Below, piece after piece: positions 49,274-61,381 of a stretch of 64,000 nt of DNA. The position numbers were made by a program, and so were the translations under genes. Origin of the DNA: Jiella marina (lineage in GTDB: Bacteria; Pseudomonadota; Alphaproteobacteria; Rhizobiales; Rhizobiaceae). The stretch spans positions 83,398-147,397 of the forward strand of contig NZ_JAKQZG010000015.1 of NCBI RefSeq assembly GCF_024359545.1, given 5' to 3'. Under the pieces are notes generated by a model, which was not told the DNA's origin, did no database searches, and saw only the letters and a program-made list of their open reading frames with translations. Every line of letters begins with the position of its first letter. Position 1 is the stretch's first letter.

Positions 49274-49314
49274 CGCGGTTCGCGACCCCGGTTCCAACCG
49301 GATTGGGGACCGCG
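49274..49314 (-). other. Nested hairpin between pgm and the amidoligase gene
   Basis: CGCGGT (49274-49279) pairs with ACCGCG (49309-49314), CCCC (49286-49289) with GGGG (49305-49308), and an inner CGGTT/AACCG closes a tiny loop. No T-tract follows on the minus strand. It may stop or slow transcription from pgm into the amidoligase gene, or fold in that gene's leader. Confidence 0.4.
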
Positions 49315-49375
49315 AGCCGTCGTCGAAAACCCACTCCCTATCGGGCTGTCATGGCGCTCCGGAACGCGTTTCCTC

Positions 49376-51007
<1,632 letters not shown>

Positions 51008-52453
51008 CTACTCTTTCATCAGATCGCGGTAGAGGCCCGCATAAAGTCCCGCGCTCTTCGACCAGGAAACGTCTGCTTTCATGGCAGAGGATTGCAGTTT
51101 CCGCCAGACATTTGCGTCCTGGTAGAGGCGCAGCGTCCTGTCCACCGCGCGAAGCAGGTCCGTTTCGCTGGGTTCGGCAAAGATGAGCCCCGTTGCCGCT
51201 TCGGAAGTGACGGCGGCATAATTTGCGTCGACCACCGTATCGGCAAGCCCACCGACCTTCGCGACGATCGGAATGCAACCATAGCGCAGGCCGTAGAGCT
51301 GAGTGAGGCCACACGGTTCGAAACGCGACGGAATGAGGATCGCGTCCGCACCGGCCTGGACACGGTGCGACAGGGTCTCGTCATAGCCGATCCGAACGCC
51401 GATGCGATCCGGGTGGCGAGAATGGGCGGCGAAGAACGCGCCCTCGATCATCGCCTCGCCGGTGCCGACGACGACGAGGCGTACGCCGCGCTCGACGAGG
51501 TCGTCACAGATGCCGGCGACGAGATCGAGGCCCTTCTGCCAGGTCAGCCGGCTGACGACGGCGAAGATCGGGCCGTTCTCTCGTCTGAGGCCGAATTCGC
51601 CTTCGATGGCGCGCTTGTTGTGGAGGCGGGCCTTGAGCGAGCGGCGCGTATAGTTGGCCGCGATCGCCGTGTCGGTCTCCGGATTCCAGACATCGGTGTC
51701 GATGCCGTTGACGATGCCGATCAGGCGTTCGCCCCGACCGCGCAGCAGCCCATCGAGCCCCATACCGCCGCCCTCGGTGACGATCTCGTCGGCATAGGTC
51801 GGGCTCACCGTGGTGACGACGTCGCAGGCATGGAGACCGCCTTTCAGGAAGCCGACATTGCCGTAGTATTCCACGCCTTCGATCGACCAGGTCGAATCCG
51901 GCAGACCGAGGCGAGGAAAGATCGTCGAGGGATAGTTGCCCTGAAAGGCGAGGTTGTGAATCGTCAGGACGGTGCGCGGTCGCGGACGGTTCGATGCCGC
52001 GAGATAGACCGGGGCGAGGGCGGCCTGCCAGTCGTGAACATGGACGATGTCGGGCCGATAGGATTCGATCGCGCCCTGGGCGATCGCGGCGCCGGTCTTG
52101 GAAAGGACGGCGAAACGCAGCCAGTTGTCGCCGAAATCATGGCCGCCGGCATCGCTGTACGGCCCTCCGAGGCGATCGAAGAGTTCCGGTGCATCAAGGA
52201 CGAACAGGCGGAGACCGTTGAGCGTCGTCGCAAGAATACGGATTGGTATGTCAAGGATCGTGTCGAGATCGATGGTCTCGATCGAATCCGAGACGCGTTG
52301 GAGCGCCTTCATGACGACCGGATAGCCGGGCACCAGCGTGGTCACGTCGCATCCATGGGCGGCGAGCGCGAAGGGCAGGGCTCCGGCGACATCGGCCAGG
52401 CCCCCCGTCTTGATCAGCGGAAAGACTTCCGAAGCGATCGAGAGGATTCTCAT
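51008..52453 (-). CDS. glgA: Glycogen synthase (ADP-glucose-dependent, GT5)
   Basis: Extends alpha-1,4-glucan chains from ADP-glucose. The N-terminal substrate loop KTGGLADV (15-22) is the GT5 hallmark. The GT-B C-terminal half has PSRFEPCGLTQLYGLRYGCI, with the donor-contacting acidic residue, and KVGGLADTV. Length is 481 aa. It lies 7 nt downstream of glgC and is followed closely by pgm. Confidence 0.98.
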   Translation of the reverse strand: MRILSIASEVFPLIKTGGLADVAGALPFALAAHGCDVTTLVPGYPVVMKALQRVSDSIETIDLDTILDIPIRILATTLNGLRLFVLDAPELFDRLGGPYSDAGGHDFGDNWLRFAVLSKTGAAIAQGAIESYRPDIVHVHDWQAALAPVYLAASNRPRPRTVLTIHNLAFQGNYPSTIFPRLGLPDSTWSIEGVEYYGNVGFLKGGLHACDVVTTVSPTYADEIVTEGGGMGLDGLLRGRGERLIGIVNGIDTDVWNPETDTAIAANYTRRSLKARLHNKRAIEGEFGLRRENGPIFAVVSRLTWQKGLDLVAGICDDLVERGVRLVVVGTGEAMIEGAFFAAHSRHPDRIGVRIGYDETLSHRVQAGADAILIPSRFEPCGLTQLYGLRYGCIPIVAKVGGLADTVVDANYAAVTSEAATGLIFAEPSETDLLRAVDRTLRLYQDANVWRKLQSSAMKADVSWSKSAGLYAGLYRDLMKE

Positions 52454-52460
52454 CTGGGGA

Positions 52461-53732
52461 TCAGTATGTGAGCCGCTCGATCATCGGTTTGGTGACGAGA
52501 CAGATGCCCGCCGCCGTCCGACGGAACCGCGTGGCGTCGAGCTCGGGATCTTCGCCGATCACGAGCCCGTCGGGGATATGCACGCCGCGGTCGATGATGG
52601 CGTTCTTGACCGAAGCGTTCCGCCCGATGTGCGCCTGGGGAAGAACGACCGCATGATCGAGCTTTGAAAAGGAGTGTGTTCTCACGCCGGTAAACAGCAG
52701 CGAACTGTGCAGCGAGCCACCGGAGATGATGCAATCACCGGACACCAGCGACGAGATCGCCATACCGCGTCGCCCGTCTTCGTCATGGACAAATTTCGCC
52801 GGCGGAACGGTTTCGGCATAGGTCCAGATCGGCCAGTCACGGTCGTATATGTCGAGCGGCGGGACCACGTCCGTCAGGTCGATATTGGCCTGCCAGTAGG
52901 CATCGACGGTTCCGACGTCACGCCAGTAGGCCTCGCTGTCGGGTTCCGCCGCCGAACGCACGACGGAGCGGTTGAACCGGTGGGCGACCGCCTTTCCGTG
53001 CCGGACGATGTGCGGAATGATGTCCTTGCCGAAATCGCGCTGCGAATTGGGATCCGACGCGTCGCGACGCAGCTGGTCCATCAGGAAGGTGGTTTCGAAG
53101 ACGTAGATCCCCATCGAGGCGAGCGCCACGTCCGGACGGCCGGGAATGGAGGGCGGGTCCTTCGGCTTCTCGATGAAGTCGGTGATCTGGAATTTCTCAT
53201 CCACATGCATCACGCCGAAGCCGGTTGCCTCCATGCGCGGGACTTCCAGGCAGCCGACCGTTACGTCCGCGCCGGAATCCACATGCTGCTGGAGCATGAT
53301 CTCGTAGTCCATCTTGTAGATGTGATCGCCGGCGAGGATGACGATGTGGCGGGGCGCGTAGTCCTCGATGATGTCGATGTTCTGGTAGACCGCATCGGCC
53401 GTTCCCGCATACCACTGGTCTTCCGAGACGCGCTGGCTGGCGGGCAGAATGTCGAAGCTCTCGTTGCGGCCGGGACGCAGGAAGTTCCAGCCGTTCTGCA
53501 GGTGGCGGATCAGGCTGTGCGCCTTGTACTGGGTGGCCACGCTGATACGCCGAATACCCGAATTGATGGCGTTCGAGAGGGCAAAGTCGATGATGCGGGT
53601 CTTTCCGCCGAAATAGACTGCGGGCTTGGCGCGGGTGTCGGTCAACTCCAGGAGGCGGCTGCCGCGGCCGCCGGCCAGGACGTAAGCCATGGAGTCGCGC
53701 GCAAGCGGTGCGATCGATCGATTGTCCGGCAT
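52461..53732 (-). CDS. glgC: Glucose-1-phosphate adenylyltransferase (ADP-glucose pyrophosphorylase)
   Basis: Makes ADP-glucose from glucose-1-phosphate and ATP, the regulated step of glycogen synthesis. The nucleotide loop [20 protein letters not shown] and the following [20 protein letters not shown] are canonical. [20 protein letters not shown], here reading [11 protein letters not shown], holds the catalytic Asp region. The left-handed beta-helix domain is C-terminal. It has 423 residues. The 173-nt gap upstream to glgP is where glgB would be expected in related bacteria; no glgB is present. Confidence 0.98.
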   Translation of the reverse strand: MPDNRSIAPLARDSMAYVLAGGRGSRLLELTDTRAKPAVYFGGKTRIIDFALSNAINSGIRRISVATQYKAHSLIRHLQNGWNFLRPGRNESFDILPASQRVSEDQWYAGTADAVYQNIDIIEDYAPRHIVILAGDHIYKMDYEIMLQQHVDSGADVTVGCLEVPRMEATGFGVMHVDEKFQITDFIEKPKDPPSIPGRPDVALASMGIYVFETTFLMDQLRRDASDPNSQRDFGKDIIPHIVRHGKAVAHRFNRSVVRSAAEPDSEAYWRDVGTVDAYWQANIDLTDVVPPLDIYDRDWPIWTYAETVPPAKFVHDEDGRRGMAISSLVSGDCIISGGSLHSSLLFTGVRTHSFSKLDHAVVLPQAHIGRNASVKNAIIDRGVHIPDGLVIGEDPELDATRFRRTAAGICLVTKPMIERLTY

Positions 53733-53905
53733 TGTCTTCCTCCCACTTCGGCGATCTGGGCCGGTTTGTTCCGGCCACTCCTTCGGCGACGCGCGCCCTC
53801 GCTCTCGCGTCGCCGATCAAGCCCGCCCTCGAAAGAGGCTAGATAGGGGAGCCGGTGTCAAGGACGACGGCTTCGCCGACGCCACGATTCCTTCGGAAGA
53901 GGCGT

Positions 53906-56392
53906 TCAGCCGAGCTGGCCGGGGCCTGCCTGCCAGATGTCCTTGGCGTATTCGCGGATCGAGCGGTCGGAGGAAAACCAACCCATGCGCGCCGTGTTGC
54001 GCACGGCCTTGGTCTGCCACTCGTCCTGCCGGGTCCACAGGCTGTCCAACTCGCGCTGGGTCTGCCAATAGGCCGCGAAATCGGCACAGATCATCCACCA
54101 GTCATTGTTGTAGAGATTGGAGACCAGCGAGTGATAGCGGGCCGGGCTCTCCGGGGCGAAGAGACCGCTGGAGATCGCGTCGAGCGCTTCGCGAAGCAGC
54201 GGCAGGTTGTCGATGATCGAGCGCCCGCTATGGGCTTCCCGCCGCCGCTGCGCGACCTGGTCCGCCGTCAGACCGAAGATGAAGATGTTGTCCTCGCCGA
54301 CATGTTCGAGCATCTCGACATTCGCGCCGTCGAGGGTTCCGATGGTCAGCGCGCCGTTGAGGGCGAACTTCATGTTGCCCGTGCCGGAGGCTTCCAGCCC
54401 GGCCGTCGAGATCTGTTCGGAGAGGTCGGCCGCCGGCATGATGATTTCGGCAAGGCTGACATTGTAATTCGGGATGAACACGACCTTCAGGAGATCGCGA
54501 ACGGCAGGATCGGAATTTATCAGCCGGGCGACGTCGTTCGCCAGATGGATGATCTCCTTGGCCTGGGCGTAGCTCGGGGCCGCCTTGCCGGCAAAGATCT
54601 TCACACGTGGCGTCCAGTTCTTCTCCGGATGCGACCGGATCTGATCGTAGAGCGCGACCGCCTCGATGATGTTCAGGAACTGGCGCTTGTATTCGTGAAT
54701 GCGCTTCACCTGGATGTCGAAGATCGCGTCCGGGTCGACCTGGACCGCCAGCCGGTCGGAAATCACGTCGGCCAGCCGGACTTTGTTCGCTCGCTTGACC
54801 GCGGCGAACTTCTCCCGGAAGGCAGCGTCGTCGGCCAGCTTGTCGACGTCGGCGATCTTCTCGATGTCGTCGAGAAAACCTGGGCCGATCGCATCGGTGA
54901 GAAGGTTCGTCAGACCTGGGTTGCATTCCATCAGCCAGCGCCGGGGGGTGACGCCATTGGTCTTGTTCTGGATACGGTCCGGATAGAGGCTGTGCAGGTC
55001 GCTGAAGACCGTTTCCTTCATCAATTCGGTATGGAGCGCCGACACGCCGTTGACCGCATGGCTGCCGACGAAGGCGAGCTGGCCCATGCGCACCCTTCGG
55101 CCATGGCCCTCATCGATCAGTGAGATAGCTGCGACCTGAGAACCGTCGAAATCGCGCTCCTGCGAGGCCTCGCGGATGATGTCGGCGTTGATCTGGTAGA
55201 TGATCTGCATCTGGCGCGGCAGAAGCCGCTCGAAGAGATGCACCGGCCAGTGTTCGAGCGCTTCGGGCAGAAGCGTGTGGTTGGTGTAGCCGAAGGTGTT
55301 GCGGGTGATCGTCCAGGCCTGCTGCCATTCGAAGCCGTGGACGTCAACGAGAAGGCGCATGAGTTCGGCGACGGAGACGGCCGGATGGGTGTCGTTGAGC
55401 TGGATGGCGACCTTGTCCGCCAGATTGGCGAGACTGTCGTTCTCGCGCAGGTGTCGCCGCAGGATGTCCTGCAGCGAGGCGGAAGAAAAGAAGAACTCCT
55501 GGCGCAGCCGCAATTCCTGGCCCGCCTGGTGGGAATCGGCCGGGTAGAGAACGCGTGTGATCGCCTCCGCCTTGTTGGATTCAACGAGCGCGCCGATGTG
55601 GTCGCCGGAATTGAAGGCGTCGAGCAGGATCGGATCGACCGCTTGGGCGCTCCAGAGGCGCAGCGTGTTGACCTGGCTGCCGCGCCAGCCGACGATCGGC
55701 GTGTCGTAGGCGACGGCCAGAACGCGCTCAGCCGGGCGCCAGACCTGGCGGGCGGGCCGTCCGGCCTCGTGCTGGGTCATGACCTTGCCGCCGAAGCCGA
55801 TCTCATAGGTCGAGTCCCGCCGCTCGAACTCCCACGGGTTACCGTGGACGAGCCAGGTCTCCGGCAGTTCCACCTGGGCACCCTCGGCGATCTCCTGGCG
55901 GAAGAAGCCATGAACGTAGCGGATGCCGTAGCCGACGCCGGGGACACCCGTGGAGGCCATGGATTCCATGAAGCAGGCGGCCAGGCGTCCGAGGCCGCCA
56001 TTGCCGAGAGCGGCATCCGGCTCCAGAAGCTCGACCATGTCGAGGTCGACATCGTAGCGCTTCAGCGCCTCCCGGATGGGCTCGGTCAGCTGCAGATTGT
56101 TGATCGCGTCGCGCAGGAGGCGACCGATCAGGAACTCCATCGACAGGTAATAGACGCGCTTGTCGCCGCTCTCACGTGTCCGGTCGGTCGAAGCGAACCA
56201 GTGGTCGATGATGCGATCGCGCACGACCAGCGTGACGGCACGCAGCCAGTCGTATTTTCGGGCCTGTTCGGGATGCTTGCAGATCGAATAGGTGAGTTTT
56301 TCGACGATCTGCCGCGCCAGCGTGTCCGGATCGTTCTGACGTGGCGCCGGGATCCTTGCGCCGTTCGACTCGCTCTGGGGGGTAGCTGACAT
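53906..56392 (-). CDS. glgP: Glycogen/maltodextrin phosphorylase
   Basis: Releases glucose-1-phosphate from alpha-1,4-glucan. The 828-residue GT35 enzyme has the PLP-lysine motif EASGTGNMKFALNGALTIGT near residue 640-660. YYLSMEFLIGRLLRDAINNL is near the N-terminus. ATG 56392 shares one base with the pgi stop (TGATG), which sets the start and shows coupling; the open frame continues further upstream antisense to nothing useful. It is second in the operon after pgi. Confidence 0.97.
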   Translation of the reverse strand: MSATPQSESNGARIPAPRQNDPDTLARQIVEKLTYSICKHPEQARKYDWLRAVTLVVRDRIIDHWFASTDRTRESGDKRVYYLSMEFLIGRLLRDAINNLQLTEPIREALKRYDVDLDMVELLEPDAALGNGGLGRLAACFMESMASTGVPGVGYGIRYVHGFFRQEIAEGAQVELPETWLVHGNPWEFERRDSTYEIGFGGKVMTQHEAGRPARQVWRPAERVLAVAYDTPIVGWRGSQVNTLRLWSAQAVDPILLDAFNSGDHIGALVESNKAEAITRVLYPADSHQAGQELRLRQEFFFSSASLQDILRRHLRENDSLANLADKVAIQLNDTHPAVSVAELMRLLVDVHGFEWQQAWTITRNTFGYTNHTLLPEALEHWPVHLFERLLPRQMQIIYQINADIIREASQERDFDGSQVAAISLIDEGHGRRVRMGQLAFVGSHAVNGVSALHTELMKETVFSDLHSLYPDRIQNKTNGVTPRRWLMECNPGLTNLLTDAIGPGFLDDIEKIADVDKLADDAAFREKFAAVKRANKVRLADVISDRLAVQVDPDAIFDIQVKRIHEYKRQFLNIIEAVALYDQIRSHPEKNWTPRVKIFAGKAAPSYAQAKEIIHLANDVARLINSDPAVRDLLKVVFIPNYNVSLAEIIMPAADLSEQISTAGLEASGTGNMKFALNGALTIGTLDGANVEMLEHVGEDNIFIFGLTADQVAQRRREAHSGRSIIDNLPLLREALDAISSGLFAPESPARYHSLVSNLYNNDWWMICADFAAYWQTQRELDSLWTRQDEWQTKAVRNTARMGWFSSDRSIREYAKDIWQAGPGQLG

Positions 56393-58050
56393 CAAGACTT
56401 CCTCATGGCGTGAATGGCGGCGACGAGCCCCCGGGTCGAAGGATCGCGGCCTTCGGCCGGCGAATCCCCGGTGACGATCGGCACCAGATCGTTGGCGAGT
56501 TCCTTGCCCAGTTCGACGCCCCACTGGTCGAAGGCATTGATCCCGAAGAGTTGGGCTTCGACGAATACGCGGTGCTCGTAGAGCGCGATCAGACTTCCCA
56601 AGGTTTCGGGATCGAGAGTCGGATAGAGGATCGTCAAGGACGGGCGATCGCCGGTGAAGACGCGGTGGGGCGCGATCTCTTCGGCTTCGGCCTCGGAGCG
56701 GCCGGCAGCGAGAAGCTGATCGCGCGCCTCGGCGAGCGTGCGCCCGCGCATCAGGGCTTCGCTCTGGGCGAGGCAATTGGCGAGCAGGAGTTCCTGGTGC
56801 TCCGCCATGTCCGCGCTTTCATGGGCGTTGGCGCCAACCAGAAACTCGACGGGGACGATGTCCGTGCCTTGATGCAGAAGCTGGAAGAAGGCGTGCTGGC
56901 CGTTGGTGCCGGGTTCGCCCCAGACCACCGGGCCGCTGACAGCGACGGGCTTCCCGTCGAGGGCGACGCCCTTGCCGTTCGATTCCATGTCGAGCTGCTG
57001 CAGATAGGCCGGGAAGCGCGCAAGACGCTGATCGTAGGGAATGATCGCTCGCGTCGGATAGCCCATCAGCGCCCGGTGCCAGTAACCGACCAGACCGAGC
57101 AGGACCGGCAGGTTCTCCTCGAGCGGCGCCGATTTGAAGTGCTGGTCCATGGCACGCGCGCCGGCGAGAAAGGCGCGAAACCGTTTTGGTCCAATCGCGA
57201 TCATCAAAGGCAGGCCGATGGCCGACCAGATGGAGTAACGGCCGCCAACCCATTCCCAGAACCCGAAGACGCGTTCCTTGTCGATCCCGAAAGCGTCGAC
57301 CTTGTCGAGCGCGGTGGAAACGGCGGCGAAATGGTCGCCGACGGCGGCTTCCCCGAGGGCCGCCACGACCCAGCGTCGTGCGGTCGCCGCGTTGGTCATG
57401 GTCTCGATCGTGGTGAACGTCTTCGAGGCGACGATGAACAGGGTCGTCTTTGGATCGAGGCCCGACAGAGTGTCGGCCATGTGGGCGCCGTCGACATTCG
57501 AGACGAAATGCGTCCTCGGACCGTCGTGATAGGGCCTGAGGGCGAGTGTCGCCATGGCGGGGCCCAAGTCCGAGCCGCCAATACCGATATTGACGACGTC
57601 GGTGATCAGGTCGCCCCCAGACCCGGTGATCTCGCCATTGCGCAGCTTGTCGGCGAAATTCGTCATCGCCGTGAGAACGCCGAGAACCTCCGCGCTCACT
57701 GCCGTGCCGTCAGCGCGCATGGCATCGGCCGGTTCGGCCCGCAGAGCGACATGAAGTACCGAGCGGTTTTCGGTCGTGTTGATGCGCTCGCCGCCGAACA
57801 TGGCGTCGCGCTTGGCCGCGATCCGTCGGGCCCGTGCCAGATCCAGGAGCAGGGAACGTGTCTGAGCGTCGATGGCGGTCTTGGAATAGTCCAGCAGCAA
57901 CCGGCCGGTTTCGGCCGAGAAATGTTCGAAACGGCCTGGGTCTTCGGCGAAAAGCTCACGGACCCCGCGGGCACGGGCTTCAACCGCTTTGGCCCTCAGC
58001 CCTTCAAGTTCTGGGCTTCCAATTTCCGGGCTCGCTTCGCTCGTGCTCAT
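56392..58050 (-). CDS. pgi: Glucose-6-phosphate isomerase
   Basis: Interconverts glucose-6-phosphate and fructose-6-phosphate. Both PGI signatures are visible: the [16 protein letters not shown] region, and [20 protein letters not shown]. The C-terminal block contains [15 protein letters not shown]. Length 552 aa is normal. The ATG at 58050 has GGAAGGGG upstream. It opens the operon pgi-glgP-glgC-glgA-pgm, so carbon can be moved between fructose-6-phosphate and glycogen. Confidence 0.98.
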   Translation of the reverse strand: MSTSEASPEIGSPELEGLRAKAVEARARGVRELFAEDPGRFEHFSAETGRLLLDYSKTAIDAQTRSLLLDLARARRIAAKRDAMFGGERINTTENRSVLHVALRAEPADAMRADGTAVSAEVLGVLTAMTNFADKLRNGEITGSGGDLITDVVNIGIGGSDLGPAMATLALRPYHDGPRTHFVSNVDGAHMADTLSGLDPKTTLFIVASKTFTTIETMTNAATARRWVVAALGEAAVGDHFAAVSTALDKVDAFGIDKERVFGFWEWVGGRYSIWSAIGLPLMIAIGPKRFRAFLAGARAMDQHFKSAPLEENLPVLLGLVGYWHRALMGYPTRAIIPYDQRLARFPAYLQQLDMESNGKGVALDGKPVAVSGPVVWGEPGTNGQHAFFQLLHQGTDIVPVEFLVGANAHESADMAEHQELLLANCLAQSEALMRGRTLAEARDQLLAAGRSEAEAEEIAPHRVFTGDRPSLTILYPTLDPETLGSLIALYEHRVFVEAQLFGINAFDQWGVELGKELANDLVPIVTGDSPAEGRDPSTRGLVAAIHAMRKS

Positions 58051-58411
58051 TCGCCCCTTCCGTCAATTCTGGTCCAGGCCCTGGTCCGGCGTACGGGCAC
58101 GCCAGCGCAACGGCGTTCCCGGAGGGCGTCGATCAAAGGCGCCGACCCGATGGTGTGTTGTATGCCTCGACAAAAGGCAGCGGGCAAGCCTGCCAAGAAA
58201 TTGACCGGTCACAAACCATGCTCTCGGCAACCTGCCGCGGTTGGATCAGGCAGTTGGGAGCCGACAAGGATTTCGGAAGGGGAGCACCCGTATTTTTGCT
58301 GCTGGCCCGGTCTCTGACGGGATTGGCACGCCAGGGCGCTTGATCAGAACGACGGAGCGGTTCGCCCCGCAGAAACCCGATGGCGGTCTTGGGACGCACC
58401 GGGGGTCGACT
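58051..58411. other. Non-coding region upstream of pgi
   Basis: No gene is convincing in these 361 bases. A short plus-strand frame from ATG 58161 (about 50 codons) has no ribosome-binding site or recognisable features. The pgi operon promoter should be here on the minus strand, but I could not identify one with confidence. Confidence 0.4.
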
Positions 58412-58448
58412 GCGAAACCGCCGGCGGCAGGACCGCCGGCGGTTTCGC
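58412..58448 (-). terminator. Strong hairpin after the aldehyde dehydrogenase gene
   Basis: A perfect 16-bp stem GCGAAACCGCCGGCGG (58412-58427)/CCGCCGGCGGTTTCGC (58433-58448) with a 5-nt loop, starting 7 nt past the stop codon at 58455. No run of T follows, so it may be a hairpin-only terminator or mRNA-end stabiliser. Confidence 0.6.
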
Positions 58449-58454
58449 TCGTAC

Positions 58455-59813
58455 TCAGTCTATCGTCACCGTTTTGGCGTTCATGAAGGCATGAATGCCC
58501 TCTTTGGAGAGTTCACGACCATAGCCGGAGCGCTTGACGCCGCCGAAGGGCAGGCGGGGATCGGAAGCCGTCATGCGGTTCACGTGGGTTCCGCCCTGGT
58601 CGAGATCGCGCACGAAACGCTCGATTTCGGCGTTCTCACTGGTCCACACCGAACCGCCGAGCCCGAAGTCCGAATCGTTGGCGAGCGTGATCGCCTCGTC
58701 GATGGAACTGATCTTGAAGAAGATCGCGCAGGGACCGAAGAATTCCTCATGATAGGCAGCGGCCTCCTTGCCGACATTTTCCAGCATCGAGGGCTTGAAG
58801 AAGAAGCCCGGACCCTCATGGGCGCCGCCCGTTCGCAACGTGGCTCCGGCGCTGACGGAGCGGTCGATCTGATCGGTCAGGTCCGAAACGCTCGATTCGA
58901 GCGCCACGGGGCCGAGGTCGGTGTCGGCATCCATGGGGTCGCCGATCCGCATCGACTCGATCTTGTCCTGGAAGCGGGCGACATAGTCGTCGTACACGTC
59001 CGCATGGACGATGAAGCGCTTGGCGGCGATACAGCTCTGGCCGTTGTTCTGCATACGCGCGGTTACGCCGACAGATACGGCCTTTTCGAGATCGGCCGAC
59101 GGCATCACGATGAAAGGATCGGAACCACCCAGCTCCAGGACGGTCGTCTTGATCTCGGAGCCGGCCGTGGATGCGACGGCCGACCCGGCCGCTTCGCTGC
59201 CGGTCAGGGTGGCGGCGCGAATGCGCCGGTCGCGCAGAATCGGCTCCACCCGCTTCGACGAGATCAGGAGCGTCTGGAAGACGCCTTGGGGCGCGTCGGC
59301 CTCGAGCAGGACCTTCTCGATCTCGAGCGCACACTGGCTGACATTCGACGCATGCTTCAGGAGCCCGACATTGCCAGCCATCAGCGCCGGTGCGATGAAG
59401 CGAAAGCACTGCCAGTAGGGGAAGTTCCACGGCATCACCGCGAGCACGGGGCCGATCGGGCGGTAGGCGACGTAGTTCCTCGAAGCAGGCCCGGGGCGGG
59501 TGTCGTCGGCAATCAGCCGCTCACCCTCATCGGCATAGTAGCGGCAGCCCAGGGCGGACTTCTCCACCTCAGCCACAGCTTCCTTGTACCGCTTGCCCAT
59601 TTCCAGGGTCGCGATCCTTGCGAGCTCCTCCTTGCGGCTCTCCAGCACGTCCGCCACGCGGTTCAGAAGGTCAGCGCGCTTGGAATAGCTCGTCAGCCGC
59701 CAGTCGTGATAGGCAAGCTCCGCATTGGCAAGCGCCCGTTCGACGCTGGCCTCCTCGTGTTCGGCATAGTCTTCGATGACCTCGCCGGTTGCGGGATTGA
59801 CGCTCTTTGGCAT
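58455..59813 (-). CDS. NAD(P)-dependent succinate-semialdehyde dehydrogenase-type aldehyde dehydrogenase (Sad/YneI-like)
   Basis: Oxidises an aldehyde to the acid; closest in style to Sad/YneI succinate-semialdehyde dehydrogenases. Catalytic Glu227 is in [14 protein letters not shown], and nucleophile Cys261 is in [16 protein letters not shown]. The cofactor region MPWNFPYWQ is at 127-135. Length is 452 aa. ATG 59813 is preceded by GGAGAAAGACG; the frame extends to 60062 but without a site and through the terminator of the next unit. The exact substrate is inferred. Confidence 0.88.
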   Translation of the reverse strand: MPKSVNPATGEVIEDYAEHEEASVERALANAELAYHDWRLTSYSKRADLLNRVADVLESRKEELARIATLEMGKRYKEAVAEVEKSALGCRYYADEGERLIADDTRPGPASRNYVAYRPIGPVLAVMPWNFPYWQCFRFIAPALMAGNVGLLKHASNVSQCALEIEKVLLEADAPQGVFQTLLISSKRVEPILRDRRIRAATLTGSEAAGSAVASTAGSEIKTTVLELGGSDPFIVMPSADLEKAVSVGVTARMQNNGQSCIAAKRFIVHADVYDDYVARFQDKIESMRIGDPMDADTDLGPVALESSVSDLTDQIDRSVSAGATLRTGGAHEGPGFFFKPSMLENVGKEAAAYHEEFFGPCAIFFKISSIDEAITLANDSDFGLGGSVWTSENAEIERFVRDLDQGGTHVNRMTASDPRLPFGGVKRSGYGRELSKEGIHAFMNAKTVTID

Positions 59814-59904
59814 CGTCTTTCTCCGATCATGATAGGACGCGACAAAGCGACCGCCCGCTCGTCGCCGATGATGAACGATTCTAGGACGTCCACCCGCAAC
59901 GAAA

Positions 59905-59931
59905 AAGCGGGCGCGATGGCCGCGCCCGCTT
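59905..59931 (-). terminator. Rho-independent terminator of the small-paralogue unit
   Basis: A perfect 11-bp stem AAGCGGGCGCG/CGCGCCCGCTT (59905-59915, 59921-59931) with a 5-nt loop. On the minus strand it runs straight into five T residues. It ends transcription coming from 60.2-60.6 kb. Confidence 0.85.
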
Positions 59932-59979
59932 CGAAAATTCTGTTTTTGCTGCTGCCGCAGGATGAAACTTCGGGAGGGC

Positions 59980-60218
59980 CTAGACAGCCCCTGAGGCGAG
60001 ACGGGCGGCCGCGCCATCGAGCGAGCGGCTGACCGAATGGACAAACGGCGCGTCCGCGTCATCGGCCGGAACCCGGCGGAGTGACAGGCGCCATGCCTCG
60101 ATGATCATCTGCTTTTCAGTTTCGGACAAGCGATCGTCCCGTAGCATGTGGTCGGGAGATTCGTACGTCCGTGCTTCGGATGATCGAAACTGCCGTAGTC
60201 CGCTCTTTGCGCCGCCAT
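59980..60218 (-). pseudogene. Frameshifted paralogue of the 79-aa gene at 60370-60609
   Basis: Starts at ATG 60218 with GGAGG 7 nt upstream. It reads MAAQRADYGSFDHPKHG and then leaves frame near 60168-60170. One base restored there gives TYESPDHMLRDDRLSETEKQ, then MIIEAWRLSLRRVP, and ends RSLDGAAARLASGAV. That is 79 codons plus stop, the same as the intact neighbour. The unshifted reading stops early. Either a recent 1-nt deletion made it a pseudogene, or there is a sequencing error. Confidence 0.75.
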
Positions 60219-60369
60219 CAATACCTCCGAGTCTTTTTTGTTATCAGTGGCCCCAATTGTCGTCTCAGGCAATTTAAAACCCTGAGTCGAACCAGTGATT
60301 ATAGATGGCTCATACTGCCTGCATAGTGGGCGCTTTGTGCTGTCCACTCCGGATGGTAAGCGATTGCTT

Positions 60370-60609
60370 TTAGATCCGGCCCGCCGCGAGCCGCTCTGCA
60401 GCTTCGTCCAAGGAGCGATGGGTGGAACGCACTTCCGGAGCGTCAGGCTCATTGGCCAAGATGTGCTTCAGTGAAGAGCGCCACTCGTCCAGGATCATCT
60501 GCTTCTCCGTCTCGGAAAGCCGATCATCATTAAGGACGTGTTCGGGGGATTCGTAAGTGCCGTGTTTCGGATGGTCGAATTTCGCAAATTTAAGCGCTTC
60601 GGTCGCCAT
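60370..60609 (-). CDS. Small conserved-type protein of unknown function, 79 aa
   Basis: Soluble, mostly helical. FDHPKHGTYESPEHVLNDDR leads into LSETEKQMILDEWRSSLKHI. That second block resembles a motif seen in small alphaproteobacterial proteins: a P-x-x-V-x-x-D-x-x-L-S-x-x-E/K segment followed by a W. No Cys, signal or membrane segment. ATG 60609 has GGAGA about 6 nt before it. A frameshifted tandem paralogue follows downstream, and the unit ends at the terminator near 59.9 kb. I have no function for it. Confidence 0.75.
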   Translation of the reverse strand: MATEALKFAKFDHPKHGTYESPEHVLNDDRLSETEKQMILDEWRSSLKHILANEPDAPEVRSTHRSLDEAAERLAAGRI

Positions 60610-60819
60610 GGGATGTCTCCATTAACTTGCATTTTTTCTTGTCGCGCCGCCATCCACTACAGTCGTAACGATGGCAGTGGCGCCATATTTTCGATAAGTT
60701 ACAACGTATTCGCAGAGGCATGGTTTCGCGGCGTACCGTCGCAGCGGCACGATTACGACACTGAAATGACAGAGAATTATCTTAGGCGGCTGCGCAAAAA
60801 GCGGCGCATCTGCGGCAAA

Positions 60820-60843
60820 AAGTCACCAGTTTTGCGGTGACTT
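60820..60843 (-). terminator. Terminator of the allantoin operon
   Basis: The stem AAGTCACC (60820-60827)/GGTGACTT (60836-60843) has an 8-nt loop. On the minus strand it is followed by TTT, making a run of five T. It lies 41 nt past the allA stop codon. The remaining 60610-60819 bases show nothing recognisable. Confidence 0.7.
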
Positions 60844-60883
60844 GCGGCGCAAGTCTCGACCTCGATGGCCGACTCCCCACCTC

Positions 60884-61381
60884 TCAAACGTCGATGCGGA
60901 ACGCTGCGGCCAGAGGGGCTTCTTCCAGGTTCTCGCCACCACCGCCCCGATCGACGATCAGGAAGTCCGAGACCTCCCCCAGAGCGAGCAGCGGGTGGTG
61001 CCATACGCCTGGAGCATAGTTCACACCCTGGCGGCCGGTGGCCAGAAAGGCGACGGGGTCACCGGGGCGCCCGGCGTCGTCATGGGCAACGACCACCAGC
61101 CAAGGCCGATCGTTCAGCGGATAGAAGGCCTGACTGCCCAGCGGGTGCCGCTCGAACATACCGATTTCCACCGGCGGCACGAAGGGCTGGCCCCGGAAAA
61201 TCGAGATCAGGGGCTGACCGTTCTCGGCCGCAACATCGACCTTGGCGAGATCATGGTAGCGCGTGGTCGTGCCGCCATTGATCAGGCGTTCTTCCGCGCC
61301 TGTGGTTTCGATCACGTCGCCGAAGGGGGCAAAGGCCTCCTTGCTCAGCTGGATGGCGGAAAGTCGGCGACCCGACGTCAT
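60884..61381 (-). CDS. allA: Ureidoglycolate lyase
   Basis: Cleaves ureidoglycolate to glyoxylate and urea, the last step of this allantoin route. The 165-residue cupin-like protein has [20 protein letters not shown] near the start. It also has [20 protein letters not shown], and [20 protein letters not shown] (metal/substrate-binding His region). ATG 61381 overlaps the alc stop by 4 nt (ATGA). It is third in puuE-uraD, alc, allA. Confidence 0.93.
   Translation of the reverse strand: MTSGRRLSAIQLSKEAFAPFGDVIETTGAEERLINGGTTTRYHDLAKVDVAAENGQPLISIFRGQPFVPPVEIGMFERHPLGSQAFYPLNDRPWLVVVAHDDAGRPGDPVAFLATGRQGVNYAPGVWHHPLLALGEVSDFLIVDRGGGGENLEEAPLAAAFRIDV

Noticed and set aside
60105..60452. A 115-codon minus-strand frame running through the small paralogue pair
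   Set aside because: It only contains the first residues of the shifted paralogue after a random leader. The real starts are ATG 60218 and ATG 60609.
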